A stretch of DNA of 64,000 nucleotides, from the NCBI GenBank assembly GCA_005502925.1, contig SCPD01000005.1:62001-126000 (forward strand), written 5' to 3'. Below the pieces are notes generated by a model. The model ran no database searches and was not told the DNA's origin. It saw only the letters and a program-made list of their open reading frames with translations. Source of the DNA: Rhizobiales bacterium Y(2018). GTDB lineage: Bacteria; Pseudomonadota; Alphaproteobacteria; Rhizobiales; Aestuariivirgaceae. This document shows, one piece after another, positions 9,601 to 17,729 of the stretch. Position 1 is the first letter of the stretch; each line of letters begins with the position of its first letter. A program made the translations under genes and the position numbers.

Positions 9601-9809
9601 TCCTGCTCGATCGGCGTGGCGACCGTCTTGGCCACGGTGTCGGCGTCGGCGCCCGGATAGCTGGCGCGCACCACGATGGTGGGGGGCGCGATTTCGGGAT
9701 ATTGCGCGATCGGCAATTGCGTATAGGCGATGCCGCCGACGATCAGGAGAACGAGCGACAGGACCGTCGCGAAGATCGGACGGTCGACGAAGAAATGTGA
9801 AAATCTCAT
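6624..9809 (-). CDS. RND multidrug efflux transporter, inner-membrane subunit (AcrB/MexB type)
   Basis: This 1061-residue protein is a proton-driven HAE1-family efflux pump. It starts with MRFSHFFVDRPIFATVLS, the standard N-terminus with the first membrane helix. The proton-relay pair Asp410-Asp411 sits in GIVVDDAIVVVENVE, as in AcrB Asp407-Asp408. Length and the twofold pattern of helix bundles and periplasmic loops fit the family. Its ATG overlaps the stop of the adaptor gene by 4 bases (ATGA). No outer-membrane channel gene follows; the operon ends in the 125-bp repeat, which supplies the stop codon. Substrates are unknown; drugs, bile salts or plant compounds are usual. Confidence 0.95.
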   Translation of the reverse strand: MRFSHFFVDRPIFATVLSLVLLIVGGIAYTQLPIAQYPEIAPPTIVVRASYPGADADTVAKTVATPIEQEINGVEGMLYMSSYSTADGAMTLTITFKLGTDLDQAQVLVQNRVSIAEPRLPEEVRRLGVVTAKSSPDLMMVVHMLSPDETYDQLYVSNYARSRVRDVLLRLDGVGDLIIFGEREYSLRIWLDPDKLTAYGMTAADVVQALRDQNVQVSGGSIGAPPNPGDNAFQYTVTTQGRFEDARQFRYIIVKSTEAGRLIELQDVARIELGAKDYVTNSYLSGKPAVALGIFQRPGTNALASADEIMATMERLKADFPPGLDYQIVYNPTEFISESIDEVYKTIIEAAILVVIVVLVFLQSWRTAIVPIVAIPVSLIGTFAVLYAFGFSLNMLTLFGLVLAIGIVVDDAIVVVENVERNIGLGFDPATAAHRTMNEVGAAVIAISLVLIAVFVPTAFIPGISGQFYLQFAITIAVATVISAINSLTLSPALAALLFRPHNHTQPRFIVTRWINAAANGFNRGFDWVSELYGKVVRFLVGKWLALIGMLAVFAGLMVATVYALQTTPRGFIPTMDQGYAIVVVQLPEGASLARTDQVIQRASKIIATTPGVTDAVAFAGFSGATFTNASNSGVVFARFDSFENRLKGGHNANAIIGDLYGRLQEIQEAFIIAVPPPPIRGIGNSGGFKIQLQERDSADVRRVLGLAYGMMQQANQTPGLTGVYTTFSASSPQLFLDIDRDKARMLNVPIPNIFDTLSINLGTSYVNDFNAFGRVYQVRAQADQAHRLERDDILRLKVRSATGALVPMGTLVAIRDVTGPSLIQRYNMYVSVPLQGNAAPGVSTTTALDLMEGLAAKTLPQGTSFEWTELSLQERQTGNTAIFIFGLSVLFVFLALAAQYESWVLPFAIILIVPLSILAALVGVNLRGLDNNILTQIGLIVLIGLAAKNAILIVEFARQAEERGANAVDAVVEACRLRLRPILMTAFAFILGVVPLMLATGPGAEMRESLGTAVFSGMLGVTFFGLFLTPVFFVALRKVFPYRVASRPTYSEAVATDNKI

Positions 9810-10960
9810 TGGGCGGCTCCACCCGCCTGCTCGGGCAGCACGACAAGCTCAGGCTTGACGGTGACGCCGGGACGCACGCGCATCAGGCCGTTGATGACGA
9901 TCGTCTCATCGCCGGTGAGTCCATCGCGCACGACGCGATAGCCATAGAGCTTGGGTCCGATGCGGATCGGCTTGGCCGCGACCTTGTTCTCGGCATCGAC
10001 CACATAGACGATGCGGCGGTCCTGATCGGCGCCGATCGCCTCGTCGGGGACAAGGATGCCTTTATAGGGCAGCGAGCCCGGCATGTTGACGCGGCCGAAC
10101 AGGCCCGGCTGCAGGATGAAATCCTTGTTGGGGACCTGGGCGCGGATGCGCATCGTGCCGGTGGCCTCGTCGATGCGGTTCTCAGCGAAGTCGAGCTTGC
10201 CGGCGACCGGCGATTCGGTGGCGTCCGAGAGGCGGATGGTGACGTCGATGCCGCCCGCCCCTTCCTGCAGGCTCGCATTGCGCGACCGGGCATCGCGCGC
10301 ATAAGCCAGGAACTGCCGCTCATCGACATCGAAATAGAAATTGATCGGGTCGAGCGAGACGACGGTGGTGAGCGCCGTCTGGTCGGCCTGGACCAGATTG
10401 CCGACCGAGACGAGGCGACGGTCGATGCGCCCGGGGAGCGGCGCTTTGATTTCGGTATATTCGAGATCGAGCTCGGCGCGCAGCACCGTGGCCTTGGCCC
10501 CTTGGACTTCGGCGAGCGCCGCCAGATATTCACGCCGCCGGTCATCCAGCGTAGAAATCGGAATATTGCCGGTTTCGGAGAGTTTTTCGGCCCGGCGGAA
10601 CTGGCTTTCGGTGAAGGTGACCAGCGTCTGGGCGACGTCGAGCCGCGCTTTGGCCTCATCGAGGGCGGTCTGGAAGGGCCGCTGGTCGATGGTGAACAGC
10701 AGGTCGCCCTGCTTGACGATCGAGCCATCGCGGAAATGCACCTTGTCGAGATAACCCCCGACCCGGGCCCGCACCGTGACCTCGTCCACCGCCTCGAAAC
10801 GGCCGATGAACTCGTCGTCCTCGACGATCTCGCGGGTGAGCGGCTTGGCCACGGTGACCGTCGGCGGCGGTGGCGTCTGGGCCAAAGCGGGGACGGCGGC
10901 CACCCACAGGAATGACAGGGCGACGGCGAGGCGCGTCAAAGGCGCAGCGTGAATATGCAT
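9806..10960 (-). CDS. RND efflux periplasmic adaptor (AcrA/MexA type)
   Basis: This protein of about 384 residues links the inner-membrane pump to an outer-membrane channel. A signal peptide ends near ALAQ, followed by PPPTVTVAKPL. The usual adaptor order is visible: a lipoyl/barrel-sandwich half (FIGRFEAVDEVTVRARVGGY), a coiled-coil hairpin (about residues 95-165), the second lipoyl half (LEYTEIKAPLPGRI) and beta-barrel domains. The ATG at 10960 follows a GGGA; an upstream TTG at 10987 is less likely. It is the first gene of the operon, under the promoter/operator at 11021-11046. Confidence 0.93.
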   Translation of the reverse strand: MHIHAAPLTRLAVALSFLWVAAVPALAQTPPPPTVTVAKPLTREIVEDDEFIGRFEAVDEVTVRARVGGYLDKVHFRDGSIVKQGDLLFTIDQRPFQTALDEAKARLDVAQTLVTFTESQFRRAEKLSETGNIPISTLDDRRREYLAALAEVQGAKATVLRAELDLEYTEIKAPLPGRIDRRLVSVGNLVQADQTALTTVVSLDPINFYFDVDERQFLAYARDARSRNASLQEGAGGIDVTIRLSDATESPVAGKLDFAENRIDEATGTMRIRAQVPNKDFILQPGLFGRVNMPGSLPYKGILVPDEAIGADQDRRIVYVVDAENKVAAKPIRIGPKLYGYRVVRDGLTGDETIVINGLMRVRPGVTVKPELVVLPEQAGGAAQ

Positions 10961-11020
10961 ATGTATGTCCCAGAAAGGCCGAGGCAAGGTGATCTTATGG
11001 CAAAATCAGGACATCGATAA

Positions 11021-11046
11021 GTGTGCAGTCGCACACGCCTTGTCAA
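11021..11046 (-). promoter_or_regulatory. Promoter of the RND operon with palindromic operator
   Basis: On the minus strand a perfect TTGACA (-35, 11046-11041) is followed after about 18 bases by ACTTAT, a plausible -10. The spacer holds the perfect palindrome GTGTGC-N4-GCACAC (11021-11036). A repressor bound there would block RNA polymerase, as TetR-type repressors of efflux pumps do. No regulator gene lies next to the operon, so the repressor is encoded elsewhere. The leader to the adaptor ATG is about 50 bases. Confidence 0.55.
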
Positions 11047-11111
11047 CACCCTCTGATGCCGGCTTTCCAGAGGTGGCCGGCTGACGTGCAGGTTAGGGCC
11101 CCAAAAGCCAA

Positions 11112-11135
11112 TGGCCGGGCTGCTTGACCCGGCCA
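11112..11135 (-). terminator. Hairpin downstream of argG, possible terminator
   Basis: TGGCCGGG and CCCGGCCA form an 8-bp perfect stem with an 8-base loop, 55 bases after the argG stop. On the minus strand the following bases are T-containing (TTGGCTTTTGG) but not a clean U-tract, so termination is likely imperfect. Confidence 0.4.
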
Positions 11136-11189
11136 TTACGACTTTCGGCTAAGCCGACATGTGGAAGCAAGTAACCGATGCGGTAACGC

Positions 11190-12413
11190 TCAGCCCAGCC
11201 GCTTGCGCGCAGCCAGCGTACGCAGTCGCAACGCATTCAAGCGGATGAAGCCCGCCGCGTCCTTCTGGTCATAGGCGCCGCGATCGTCCTCGAAGGTGAC
11301 GAGTTCGTTGGAATAGAGCGACTTCGGAGACTTACGCCCGGTGACGATGACATTGCCCTTATAGAGCTTGAGCCTGACCGCGCCTTCGACATTCTCCTGG
11401 CTCTTGTCGATCATCGCCTGCAGCATCTCGCGTTCGGGCGCGAACCAGAAGCCGTAATAGATGAGCTCGGCATAACGCGGCATGAAGCTGTCTTTGAGAT
11501 GCGCCGCCTCGCGGTCGAGCGTGAGCGATTCGATCGCGCGATGCGCCACATGCAGGATAGTGCCGCCCGGTGTTTCATAAACGCCACGCGACTTCATGCC
11601 GACGAAACGGTTCTCGACCAGGTCGAGCCGGCCGATGCCGTTGTCGCGGCCGAAATCGTTGAGCGCTGTGAACAATGTTGCCGGCGACATGGCCTTGCCA
11701 TTGAGCGCAATGGGATCGCCCTTCTTGAACTCGATCTCGATTTCGGTCGGCTTGTCGGGCGCCTCTTCCGGCGAGATGGTGCGCTGATAGACGTAAGGCG
11801 GCGGCTCGACCCACGGATCCTCCAGCACTTTGCCTTCGGATGAGGAGTGCAGCAGATTGGCATCGACAGAGAACGGCGCCTCGCCGCGTTTGTCCTTGGT
11901 CACCTGGATCTGATGCTTCTCGGCGAAGTCGATGAGATCGGTGCGGCTCTTGAATTCCCACTCACGCCAGGGCGCGATGACCTTGATGTCGGGATTGAGC
12001 GCGTAGGCGGTCAGCTCGAAGCGCACCTGGTCATTGCCCTTGCCGGTGGCGCCATGGGCGACGGCATCGGCGCCGGTTTCCTTGGCGATCTCGATCAGGC
12101 GCTTGGCGATGAGCGGCCGGGCGATCGAGGTGCCGAGCAGATAGACGCCCTCGTAAAGCGCATTGGCGCGGAACATCGGGAAGACGAAGTCGCGGATGAA
12201 TTCCTCGCGCACATCCTCGATGAAGATTTCCTTGATGCCCATCCGCTGCGCCTTTTCGCGCGCCGGCTCGATCTCGCCACCCTGGCCCAGATCGGCGGTG
12301 AAGGTCACGACCTCCGCGCCATATTCGGTCTGCAGCCATTTGAGGATGATCGAGGTGTCGAGGCCGCCGGAATAAGCGAGCACGACCTTCTTGACGCTGC
12401 CGCGTTTGGACAT
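11190..12413 (-). CDS. argG: Argininosuccinate synthase
   Basis: ArgG joins citrulline and aspartate with ATP in arginine biosynthesis. The N-type ATP pyrophosphatase loop AYSGGLDTS is at residues 13-21, followed by family motifs [14 protein letters not shown] and [10 protein letters not shown]. The 407-residue length is normal. The frame stays open upstream to 12512, but the family start is MSKRGSVKK at 12413, and the extension would run through the promoter region. The start lies 58 bases from the divergent isomerase-like gene, so the two share a compact control region. Confidence 0.97.
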   Translation of the reverse strand: MSKRGSVKKVVLAYSGGLDTSIILKWLQTEYGAEVVTFTADLGQGGEIEPAREKAQRMGIKEIFIEDVREEFIRDFVFPMFRANALYEGVYLLGTSIARPLIAKRLIEIAKETGADAVAHGATGKGNDQVRFELTAYALNPDIKVIAPWREWEFKSRTDLIDFAEKHQIQVTKDKRGEAPFSVDANLLHSSSEGKVLEDPWVEPPPYVYQRTISPEEAPDKPTEIEIEFKKGDPIALNGKAMSPATLFTALNDFGRDNGIGRLDLVENRFVGMKSRGVYETPGGTILHVAHRAIESLTLDREAAHLKDSFMPRYAELIYYGFWFAPEREMLQAMIDKSQENVEGAVRLKLYKGNVIVTGRKSPKSLYSNELVTFEDDRGAYDQKDAAGFIRLNALRLRTLAARKRLG

Positions 12414-12471
12414 GATGTAATCCGTTCCCGTGAAAATCGCCGGCACTATACTGATGGGCAGCCCAAACACA

Positions 12472-13083
12472 ATGCGTCCAAAACTCGATTTCTGGTATGA
12501 ATTCGCCTCCACTTACTCTTATCTGGCCGCGCTCCGGATCGGCGGCCTGGCCAGAGAACGAAAAGTGGACATCGTCTGGCGGCCCTTCCTGCTCGGGCCG
12601 ATCTTCAAGGCGCAAGGCTGGGACAGCTCGCCCTTCAACCTGTTTCCGGCCAAGGGCGGCTATATGTGGCGCGACCTGGAACGGCTCTGCGCCGCCCAGG
12701 GGCTCGCCTTCCGCAAGCCCGACCCCTTCCCGCAATCGAGCCTACATGCCGCCCGCATCGCCTGGACCGACCAGATGATCATCCACCGGCCCGAATTTTC
12801 CCGCCGGGTCTTCCTCGCCGAATTCGCCGAAGGCAGGCGCATCGACGACGAGGCGGTGCTTGCCGGCATCCTGCGGAGCCTCGATCTCGACGACCGCACC
12901 ATCACTGCCGCCGCCCGCTCCGACAAGGTCAAATTGCGGTTGCGCCGGGAGACCGACGAGGCGATCCGCCTCGGGCTGTTCGGCGCCCCGAGCTTCGTCA
13001 CCGCCGATGGCGAGCTCTTCTGGGGCAATGACCGGCTGGACGCAGCGCTCGACTGGGCGGCAGACCGGGCGGAGGACTTGTAA
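12472..13083 (+). CDS. 2-hydroxychromene-2-carboxylate isomerase family protein (DsbA-like fold)
   Basis: This protein of about 203 residues belongs to the kappa-class GST/HCCA isomerase family. The N-terminus [16 protein letters not shown] matches the FDF.SP.SYL signature, in which a Ser binds glutathione. [11 protein letters not shown] and the C-terminal [18 protein letters not shown] (F.GVP.F..... FWG) are also family hallmarks. Members isomerise naphthalene catabolites or act as glutathione-dependent oxidoreductases; without aromatic catabolism genes nearby, a general detoxification role is more likely. ATG 12472 fits the family best; ATG 12454 and GTG 12430 are upstream alternatives. Confidence 0.85.
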   Translation: MRPKLDFWYEFASTYSYLAALRIGGLARERKVDIVWRPFLLGPIFKAQGWDSSPFNLFPAKGGYMWRDLERLCAAQGLAFRKPDPFPQSSLHAARIAWTDQMIIHRPEFSRRVFLAEFAEGRRIDDEAVLAGILRSLDLDDRTITAAARSDKVKLRLRRETDEAIRLGLFGAPSFVTADGELFWGNDRLDAALDWAADRAEDL

Positions 13084-13548
13084 TTACGCCTCGGCTTGGC
13101 GGAAGCCGGCGCGCTGCCCCGCGATTGCCCAATAGACGAGGCCGGCGAGCAGAGTCGACAGAAGGATCGCCAGCGTGATGAGCCCACGGTCGAGATTCAT
13201 ATCGAGGAACCAGTCGGGCACCAGCAGCAGGCCGGCACCGACGGCGAGGACGACGGCGATGAGGAGATGCAGCCAGAGCGCGCGCCAGGCGAAGATCTCG
13301 GTGAGCCCGTTGAGGATCGCCGCCGGGATGAAGGTCAGGATCATCACGATCCACATGACGTAGAAGAAGATGATGGGCGCTATCAGCAGCGCCAGGGGCG
13401 CGAAGCCCATCATCTGCCAGAGATCACTGTCGGGATAGAAGGCGCTGATGATCGCGAGCAGCCCTGGAAAGGCTGCAGCGCCAGCGGCAAGCGCCACAAA
13501 ATAGCCGAGCACAACAAAGGCGATGCGCTTGGCGATATTGGCAATCAT
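13084..13548 (-). CDS. Hypothetical four-helix membrane protein, paralogue A
   Basis: This 154-residue protein is not assigned to a named family. Four hydrophobic segments are visible (about residues 8-36, 46-75, 90-108 and 125-143). It begins MIANIAKRIAFVVLGYFVA and has ILNGLTEIFAWRALWLHLL in the middle and LLAGLVYWAIAGQRAG at the end. The next gene upstream encodes a protein with the same start, middle and end patterns, so the pair is a tandem duplication. Its ATG overlaps the stop of that paralogue by 4 bases. No function can be inferred beyond the inner membrane. Confidence 0.75.
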   Translation of the reverse strand: MIANIAKRIAFVVLGYFVALAAGAAAFPGLLAIISAFYPDSDLWQMMGFAPLALLIAPIIFFYVMWIVMILTFIPAAILNGLTEIFAWRALWLHLLIAVVLAVGAGLLLVPDWFLDMNLDRGLITLAILLSTLLAGLVYWAIAGQRAGFRQAEA

Positions 13549-13976
13549 GGTGAGACGACCTCTATCGGTCTACCCGCATGGCGACCTGCGATGAGCCAGT
13601 AGATGAGGCCACCCAGCAAGGCCGATAAGTTCGCAGTCATCTCTGCAGCAGGCGAGAGGGGGAGCAAATCTGAAAGCGTGAGCGCAGTGAAGATCAATAC
13701 CCAACCGACAAGGTAAACCCATAAGCGTCGCCAGCTGAATATCTCGGCTGCGAAGATAAGGATCAGGGCCGGTACAAGAAAGAAGAAGAGCATACTCGTG
13801 ATCGTGAGCATAAACGCCGTGTATTCAGGGCCAACGAGTTCGCCCTGCTCAGTCCAATAATACGAGGTGGGTCCGGTGACCAAAGTGACCTGCCAGACTG
13901 GTAGAGCGCTCAATACCGTTGCCGTCACATAGCCCAACGCGATGAGCCCGACACGCTTGGCGATATGGGCGATCAT
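13545..13976 (-). CDS. Hypothetical four-helix membrane protein, paralogue B
   Basis: This 143-residue protein is the tandem paralogue of the 13084-13548 gene. It starts MIAHIAKRVGLIALGYVTA, has IFAAEIFSWRRLWVYLVGW in the middle and LLGGLIYWLIAGRHAG at the end, each aligning with its neighbour. It has an extra acidic/aromatic loop (about residues 35-50) between the first two helices. The frame is open farther upstream through rlmN, but the shared MIA.IAKR start fixes 13976. It lies 22 bases after rlmN, so it may be read from the same transcript. Confidence 0.75.
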   Translation of the reverse strand: MIAHIAKRVGLIALGYVTATVLSALPVWQVTLVTGPTSYYWTEQGELVGPEYTAFMLTITSMLFFFLVPALILIFAAEIFSWRRLWVYLVGWVLIFTALTLSDLLPLSPAAEMTANLSALLGGLIYWLIAGRHAGRPIEVVSP

Positions 13977-13998
13977 CGAATGAACGCCCAAGGCGGCA

Positions 13999-15210
13999 TC
14001 AGGCGGAGGCCGGCGCCGCATCCATCGCCAGGCGATCCTTGGCCTTGAGGCGCTGGCTTTCCGATTTGAGCTGGCCGCAGGCCGCCATGATGTCGCGGCC
14101 GCGCGGCGTCCTGACCGGCGAGGCATAGCCGGCACGGTTCAGCACTTCGGCGAAGCGCTCGATCGTATCCCAGTCCGAGCACTCATACTGTGTGCCGGGC
14201 CACGGATTGAACGGGATGAGATTGACCTTGGCCGGAATGCCCTTCAGCAGCTTCACCAGCCGTTTGGCGTCGTCGAGCGTGTCGTTGACGTCTTTGAGCA
14301 TCACATATTCGAAAGTGATGCGGCGCGCATTGGAGAGCCCCGGATAAGAGCGGCACGCGTCGAGCAGTTCGCTGATCGGATATTTCTTGTTGAGCGGCAC
14401 GAGTTTGTTGCGGATCTCATCCGTCGTGCCGTGCAGCGAGATGGCGAGCATGGTGCCGATCTCGGCGCCGGCGCGCACGATCTCCGGCACGACGCCCGAG
14501 GTCGACAGCGTGATGCGCCGCTTCGACAGCGAAATGCCTTCGCCGTCGGAGACGATCTCCATCGCGTTCTTCACATTGTCGAAATTATAGAGCGGCTCGC
14601 CCATGCCCATGAGCACGACATTGGTGACATAACGCCCGCCGATCGGCGGCGTCGGATTGGCGCTGAGCTGATGCGGCCACTCCTCCAGCCGGTCGCGTGC
14701 GCTGAGCACCTGGCCGACGATCTCGGCGGCGCTCAGATTGCGCACCAGCTTCTGCGTGCCGGTATGACAGAAGGTGCAGGTGAGCGTGCAGCCGACCTGG
14801 CTCGAGATGCACAAGGTGCCGCGGTCTTCCTCGGGGATATAGACCATCTCGACTTCATGACGCTGGCCGCGTTCGTCACGCGGCAGCTTGAGCAGCCATT
14901 TGCGCGTACCGTCGCTGGAGATCTGCTCGGTCACCACTTCGAGGCGATCGATCACGAAGACCTCGTCGAGCTTCTGGCGCAGATCCTTCGAGATGTCGCT
15001 CATCTGGGCAAAGGAGGTGGCGCCGCGGTGATAGAGCCAGCTCCACAGCTGGCGCATGCGCATGCGCCGCTGCTTCTCCGGCACGCCGGCCTTGGCCAGC
15101 ACGTCGGTCAGCTCGTCGCGCGTCAGCCCGATCAGCGGCTCCTTGGCGGGGCCGGCGTTCGAGGCTTCGGGGCGCGATCTGTGCGCGATATCGAGGGTCA
15201 CGGCGGTCAT
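13999..15210 (-). CDS. rlmN: Dual-specificity 23S rRNA A2503 / tRNA A37 C2-methyltransferase
   Basis: RlmN is a radical-SAM enzyme that methylates C2 of adenine 2503 in 23S rRNA and adenine 37 in some tRNAs. The iron-sulfur motif CxxxCxxC is present as CTLTCTFC (Cys141, 145, 148). The family motifs [13 protein letters not shown] and [11 protein letters not shown] follow, and the C-terminal [15 protein letters not shown] region carries the methyl-accepting Cys. The N-terminal helical domain [12 protein letters not shown] is intact. Length 403 is normal for alphaproteobacteria. Confidence 0.96.
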   Translation of the reverse strand: MTAVTLDIAHRSRPEASNAGPAKEPLIGLTRDELTDVLAKAGVPEKQRRMRMRQLWSWLYHRGATSFAQMSDISKDLRQKLDEVFVIDRLEVVTEQISSDGTRKWLLKLPRDERGQRHEVEMVYIPEEDRGTLCISSQVGCTLTCTFCHTGTQKLVRNLSAAEIVGQVLSARDRLEEWPHQLSANPTPPIGGRYVTNVVLMGMGEPLYNFDNVKNAMEIVSDGEGISLSKRRITLSTSGVVPEIVRAGAEIGTMLAISLHGTTDEIRNKLVPLNKKYPISELLDACRSYPGLSNARRITFEYVMLKDVNDTLDDAKRLVKLLKGIPAKVNLIPFNPWPGTQYECSDWDTIERFAEVLNRAGYASPVRTPRGRDIMAACGQLKSESQRLKAKDRLAMDAAPASA

Positions 15211-15273
15211 GATCGGGGGTTCTTAGCATGGAAACGCCGAATATAGGAATTCGGCGCGTCCGGCCCAACGGGC

Positions 15274-15798
15274 TTATTTGCAGGCCGCGTCGATCTTGGC
15301 AAGCGCCTGGGCGAGACCCTTCAGCGAATAGGCATCGATCGTCTCGGTACCGCGCCAGGACGCCCCCTTGATCGAGAGCTTCTGGCCCTTTTTCATCGCC
15401 GTCACGATCTCCTTGTCCTTGGCGGTCGTGTCGGCCCAGGCGCCGTCGCCATTGGCAAAGAGCTCATAATCCTGGGTATCGATGGTGAGCTGGACGGGGG
15501 TGTCCTTCTTGAAGGGATAGCCGATGATGGTCGACACCTCGTTGCGGACACTCTGGCCCGGGCGATGGGTGACCAGCAGGAAGGCCGGGTCACGTTTGAC
15601 GTTCTTGGGCGTCTGGGTCTTGGGCTGCGAGGAAATATAGCAGACCTTGCCGCCCTGGGCCTTGTAGGTATAGGCGGCCCAGTCACCGAACTTGCCGAGC
15701 TCGGTGGGCTCCGGCGTCTGCGCCAGGGCCGGCGCCAAGCCGGCCAGAACCGCGAAAGGCGCCAAAGCGAGAGCCCATGCCAAAGGCTTGAAATTCAT
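15274..15798 (-). CDS. Invasion-associated locus B (IalB) family periplasmic protein
   Basis: This 174-residue exported protein has a signal peptide (MNFKPLAWALALAPFAVL to ALAQ) followed by a domain containing FGDWAAYTYK and VCYISSQPK, the opening pattern of IalB proteins. IalB was named in Bartonella, where it affects erythrocyte invasion; most alphaproteobacterial members are periplasmic proteins of unknown role. The ATG at 15798 is preceded by GAGGTTGC. A Cys early in the domain and another at the penultimate position could pair. Confidence 0.85.
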   Translation of the reverse strand: MNFKPLAWALALAPFAVLAGLAPALAQTPEPTELGKFGDWAAYTYKAQGGKVCYISSQPKTQTPKNVKRDPAFLLVTHRPGQSVRNEVSTIIGYPFKKDTPVQLTIDTQDYELFANGDGAWADTTAKDKEIVTAMKKGQKLSIKGASWRGTETIDAYSLKGLAQALAKIDAACK

Positions 15799-15983
15799 AT
15801 CAGCAACCTCATTCCCACCCGCAATGTCCCAAAAAGACGCAAGCTTTTCGACAAGGACCTGCGGAAATAAATCGATTCGTCCCAAAAAGCCGGAAAATCC
15901 CACTGCCGGCCTCATTCGCGCGCCTTAACTGCTTGAACAATCTGACCGGATTTGGGCGATCAGCCCTTAGCCAATTCGTCAGA

Positions 15984-16000
15984 TTGCGCAACTATTTGCG
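15984..16000. promoter_or_regulatory. TTGCG half-sites upstream of mcd
   Basis: The perfect palindrome TTGCGCAA (15984-15991) is followed four bases later by TTTGCG, about 40-57 bases upstream of the mcd ATG. Similar TTGCG/CGCAA half-sites lie upstream of ccr, ecm and mcl2. They could be operators for a short-chain acyl-CoA-responsive regulator (RamB/PccR type). This is inference from short motifs. Confidence 0.35.
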
Positions 16001-16040
16001 CTCATGTAACGCAGTACTCATAGCGTTTGGAGCTTGCTGA

Positions 16041-17729
16041 ATGGTTGCTGTCGCCGAAATTGCCCATGGAACCCCGGTTCTCGCTGATCTCCCCGGCCTG
16101 CTGGCCGAAGCCCATGGCGCCGTCGGCGCCCTGTACGCCCAGGCCCGGGCTCGCGTCCAGGCCCGGGTGACCGCCGAGCGCAAGCTTTCCTCCCATCTGA
16201 TCGACCGCGAGCAGCATGCCGTCCATGGCCTCGCCTGGCTTGCCACCTATGATGCGGTGCTGCGCGAGCTCACCGCCTATGCCGAGCGCCTCACCCGGGG
16301 GCAGAAATTTGGCGAGATGGAGCAGCTCCTGGTCCAGATCGCCGCTGGGGAATATCTGAACCAGATCGCCGGCGGCATTCCGATGAACCAGACGGAATTC
16401 GCCAGGCTTTCCGATCTGGGCCTCACGCGCACCGATCTCAGCCAGCTCGACAACCGGGCCGTCCAGGCTTTGATGAGCGCCGGCAATTCGGCGCCGGCCC
16501 GCGCCCGCCTGGTCGAGCTGATGATGGCGGCCAAGGGCGCCTCGACCTTCGGCGATTGCGGCCTCGACGACACGATGGAGGAAATGCGCACCAGCATGCG
16601 CCGCTTCGTCGAGGACAAGGTCAAGCCGAAGGCGCATGAATGGCATCGGGCCAACGCCTATGTGCCGATGGAGATCGTCGAGGAATTGGCGGGTCTCGGC
16701 GTCTTCGCGCTGACGCTGCCCGAGCAATATGGCGGGCTCGGGCTCGGTAAGGAATCCATGTGCGTCGTTTCCGAGGAATTGTCGCGCGGCTGGATTGCCG
16801 TCGGCTCGCTCGGCACCCGCGCCGAGATCGCCTGCGAGCTCATTCTGGGCGGCGGCACCGAGGCGCAGAAGGAAACCTGGCTGCCACGCATCGCGTCCGG
16901 CGAGATTCTCCCCACCGCCGTCTTCACCGAACCCAATACCGGCTCCGATCTCGGCAGCCTGCGCACCCGCGCGGTGAAGGATGGTGATGTCTATAAGGTG
17001 ACCGGCAACAAGACCTGGATCACCCATCCGGTGCGCGCCGATATCATGACGCTGCTCGCCCGCACCAATCCGGACGAGCCCGGCTATAAGGGCCTCTCGA
17101 TGTTCATCGCCGAGAAGCCGCGCGGCAGCGACGCCGATCCCTTCCCGGCCAAAGGCATGTCGGGCGGCGAGATTGAAGTGCTCGGCTATCGCGGCATGAA
17201 GGAATATGAGATCCGCTTCGAGGATTTCGAGGTGAAGGCCGACAATCTTCTGGGCGGCGCCGAAGGCCAGGGCTTCAAGCAGTTGATGCAGACCTTCGAA
17301 TCGGCCCGCATCCAGACCGCGGCGCGCGCTCTGGGCGTGGCGCAGAACGCTCTCGATGTCGGCCTCGATTATGCCATGGGCCGCATCCAGTTCGGCAAGC
17401 CGATCGTCGCCTTCCCGCGCATCGCCGACAAGCTCGCTTTGATGGCGGCCGAGATCATGGCGACGCGCCAGCTCGTCTATCATTCGGCGCGCGAAAAGGA
17501 TGCCGGCCGGCGCTGCGATCTCGAAGCCGGCATGGCCAAGCTTCTCGGCGCCCGCGTCGCCTGGTCATGCGCCGACAACGCGCTGCAGATTCATGGCGGC
17601 AACGGCTTTGCGCTTGAATATCAGATCTCGCGCATTCTCTGCGACGCGCGCATCCTCAACATCTTCGAAGGCGCCGCCGAGATCCAGGCGCAGGTCATCG
17701 CCAGGCGTCTGCTCGAGGGCGGCAATTGA
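16041..17729 (+). CDS. mcd: Acyl-CoA dehydrogenase, probable (2S)-methylsuccinyl-CoA dehydrogenase
   Basis: Mcd oxidises methylsuccinyl-CoA to mesaconyl-CoA in the ethylmalonyl-CoA pathway, passing electrons to ETF. At 562 residues the protein has the long N-terminal extension (about 155 residues) that separates Mcd from ordinary acyl-CoA dehydrogenases of about 380. The core has signature AVFTEPNTGSDLGSLRTRA (near 305), the second signature LQIHGGNGF, and C-terminal FEGAAEIQ (542-549). The other pathway genes ccr, ecm, mch and mcl2 are within 17 kb, which supports this assignment. Its stop overlaps the TTG start of the SDR gene (TTGA). Confidence 0.85.
   Translation: MVAVAEIAHGTPVLADLPGLLAEAHGAVGALYAQARARVQARVTAERKLSSHLIDREQHAVHGLAWLATYDAVLRELTAYAERLTRGQKFGEMEQLLVQIAAGEYLNQIAGGIPMNQTEFARLSDLGLTRTDLSQLDNRAVQALMSAGNSAPARARLVELMMAAKGASTFGDCGLDDTMEEMRTSMRRFVEDKVKPKAHEWHRANAYVPMEIVEELAGLGVFALTLPEQYGGLGLGKESMCVVSEELSRGWIAVGSLGTRAEIACELILGGGTEAQKETWLPRIASGEILPTAVFTEPNTGSDLGSLRTRAVKDGDVYKVTGNKTWITHPVRADIMTLLARTNPDEPGYKGLSMFIAEKPRGSDADPFPAKGMSGGEIEVLGYRGMKEYEIRFEDFEVKADNLLGGAEGQGFKQLMQTFESARIQTAARALGVAQNALDVGLDYAMGRIQFGKPIVAFPRIADKLALMAAEIMATRQLVYHSAREKDAGRRCDLEAGMAKLLGARVAWSCADNALQIHGGNGFALEYQISRILCDARILNIFEGAAEIQAQVIARRLLEGGN

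Noticed and set aside
7449-9800. A 783-codon open frame antisense to the RND transporter gene
   Set aside because: It mirrors the codon bias of the real gene and shows no domain; the RND protein on the other strand is complete.
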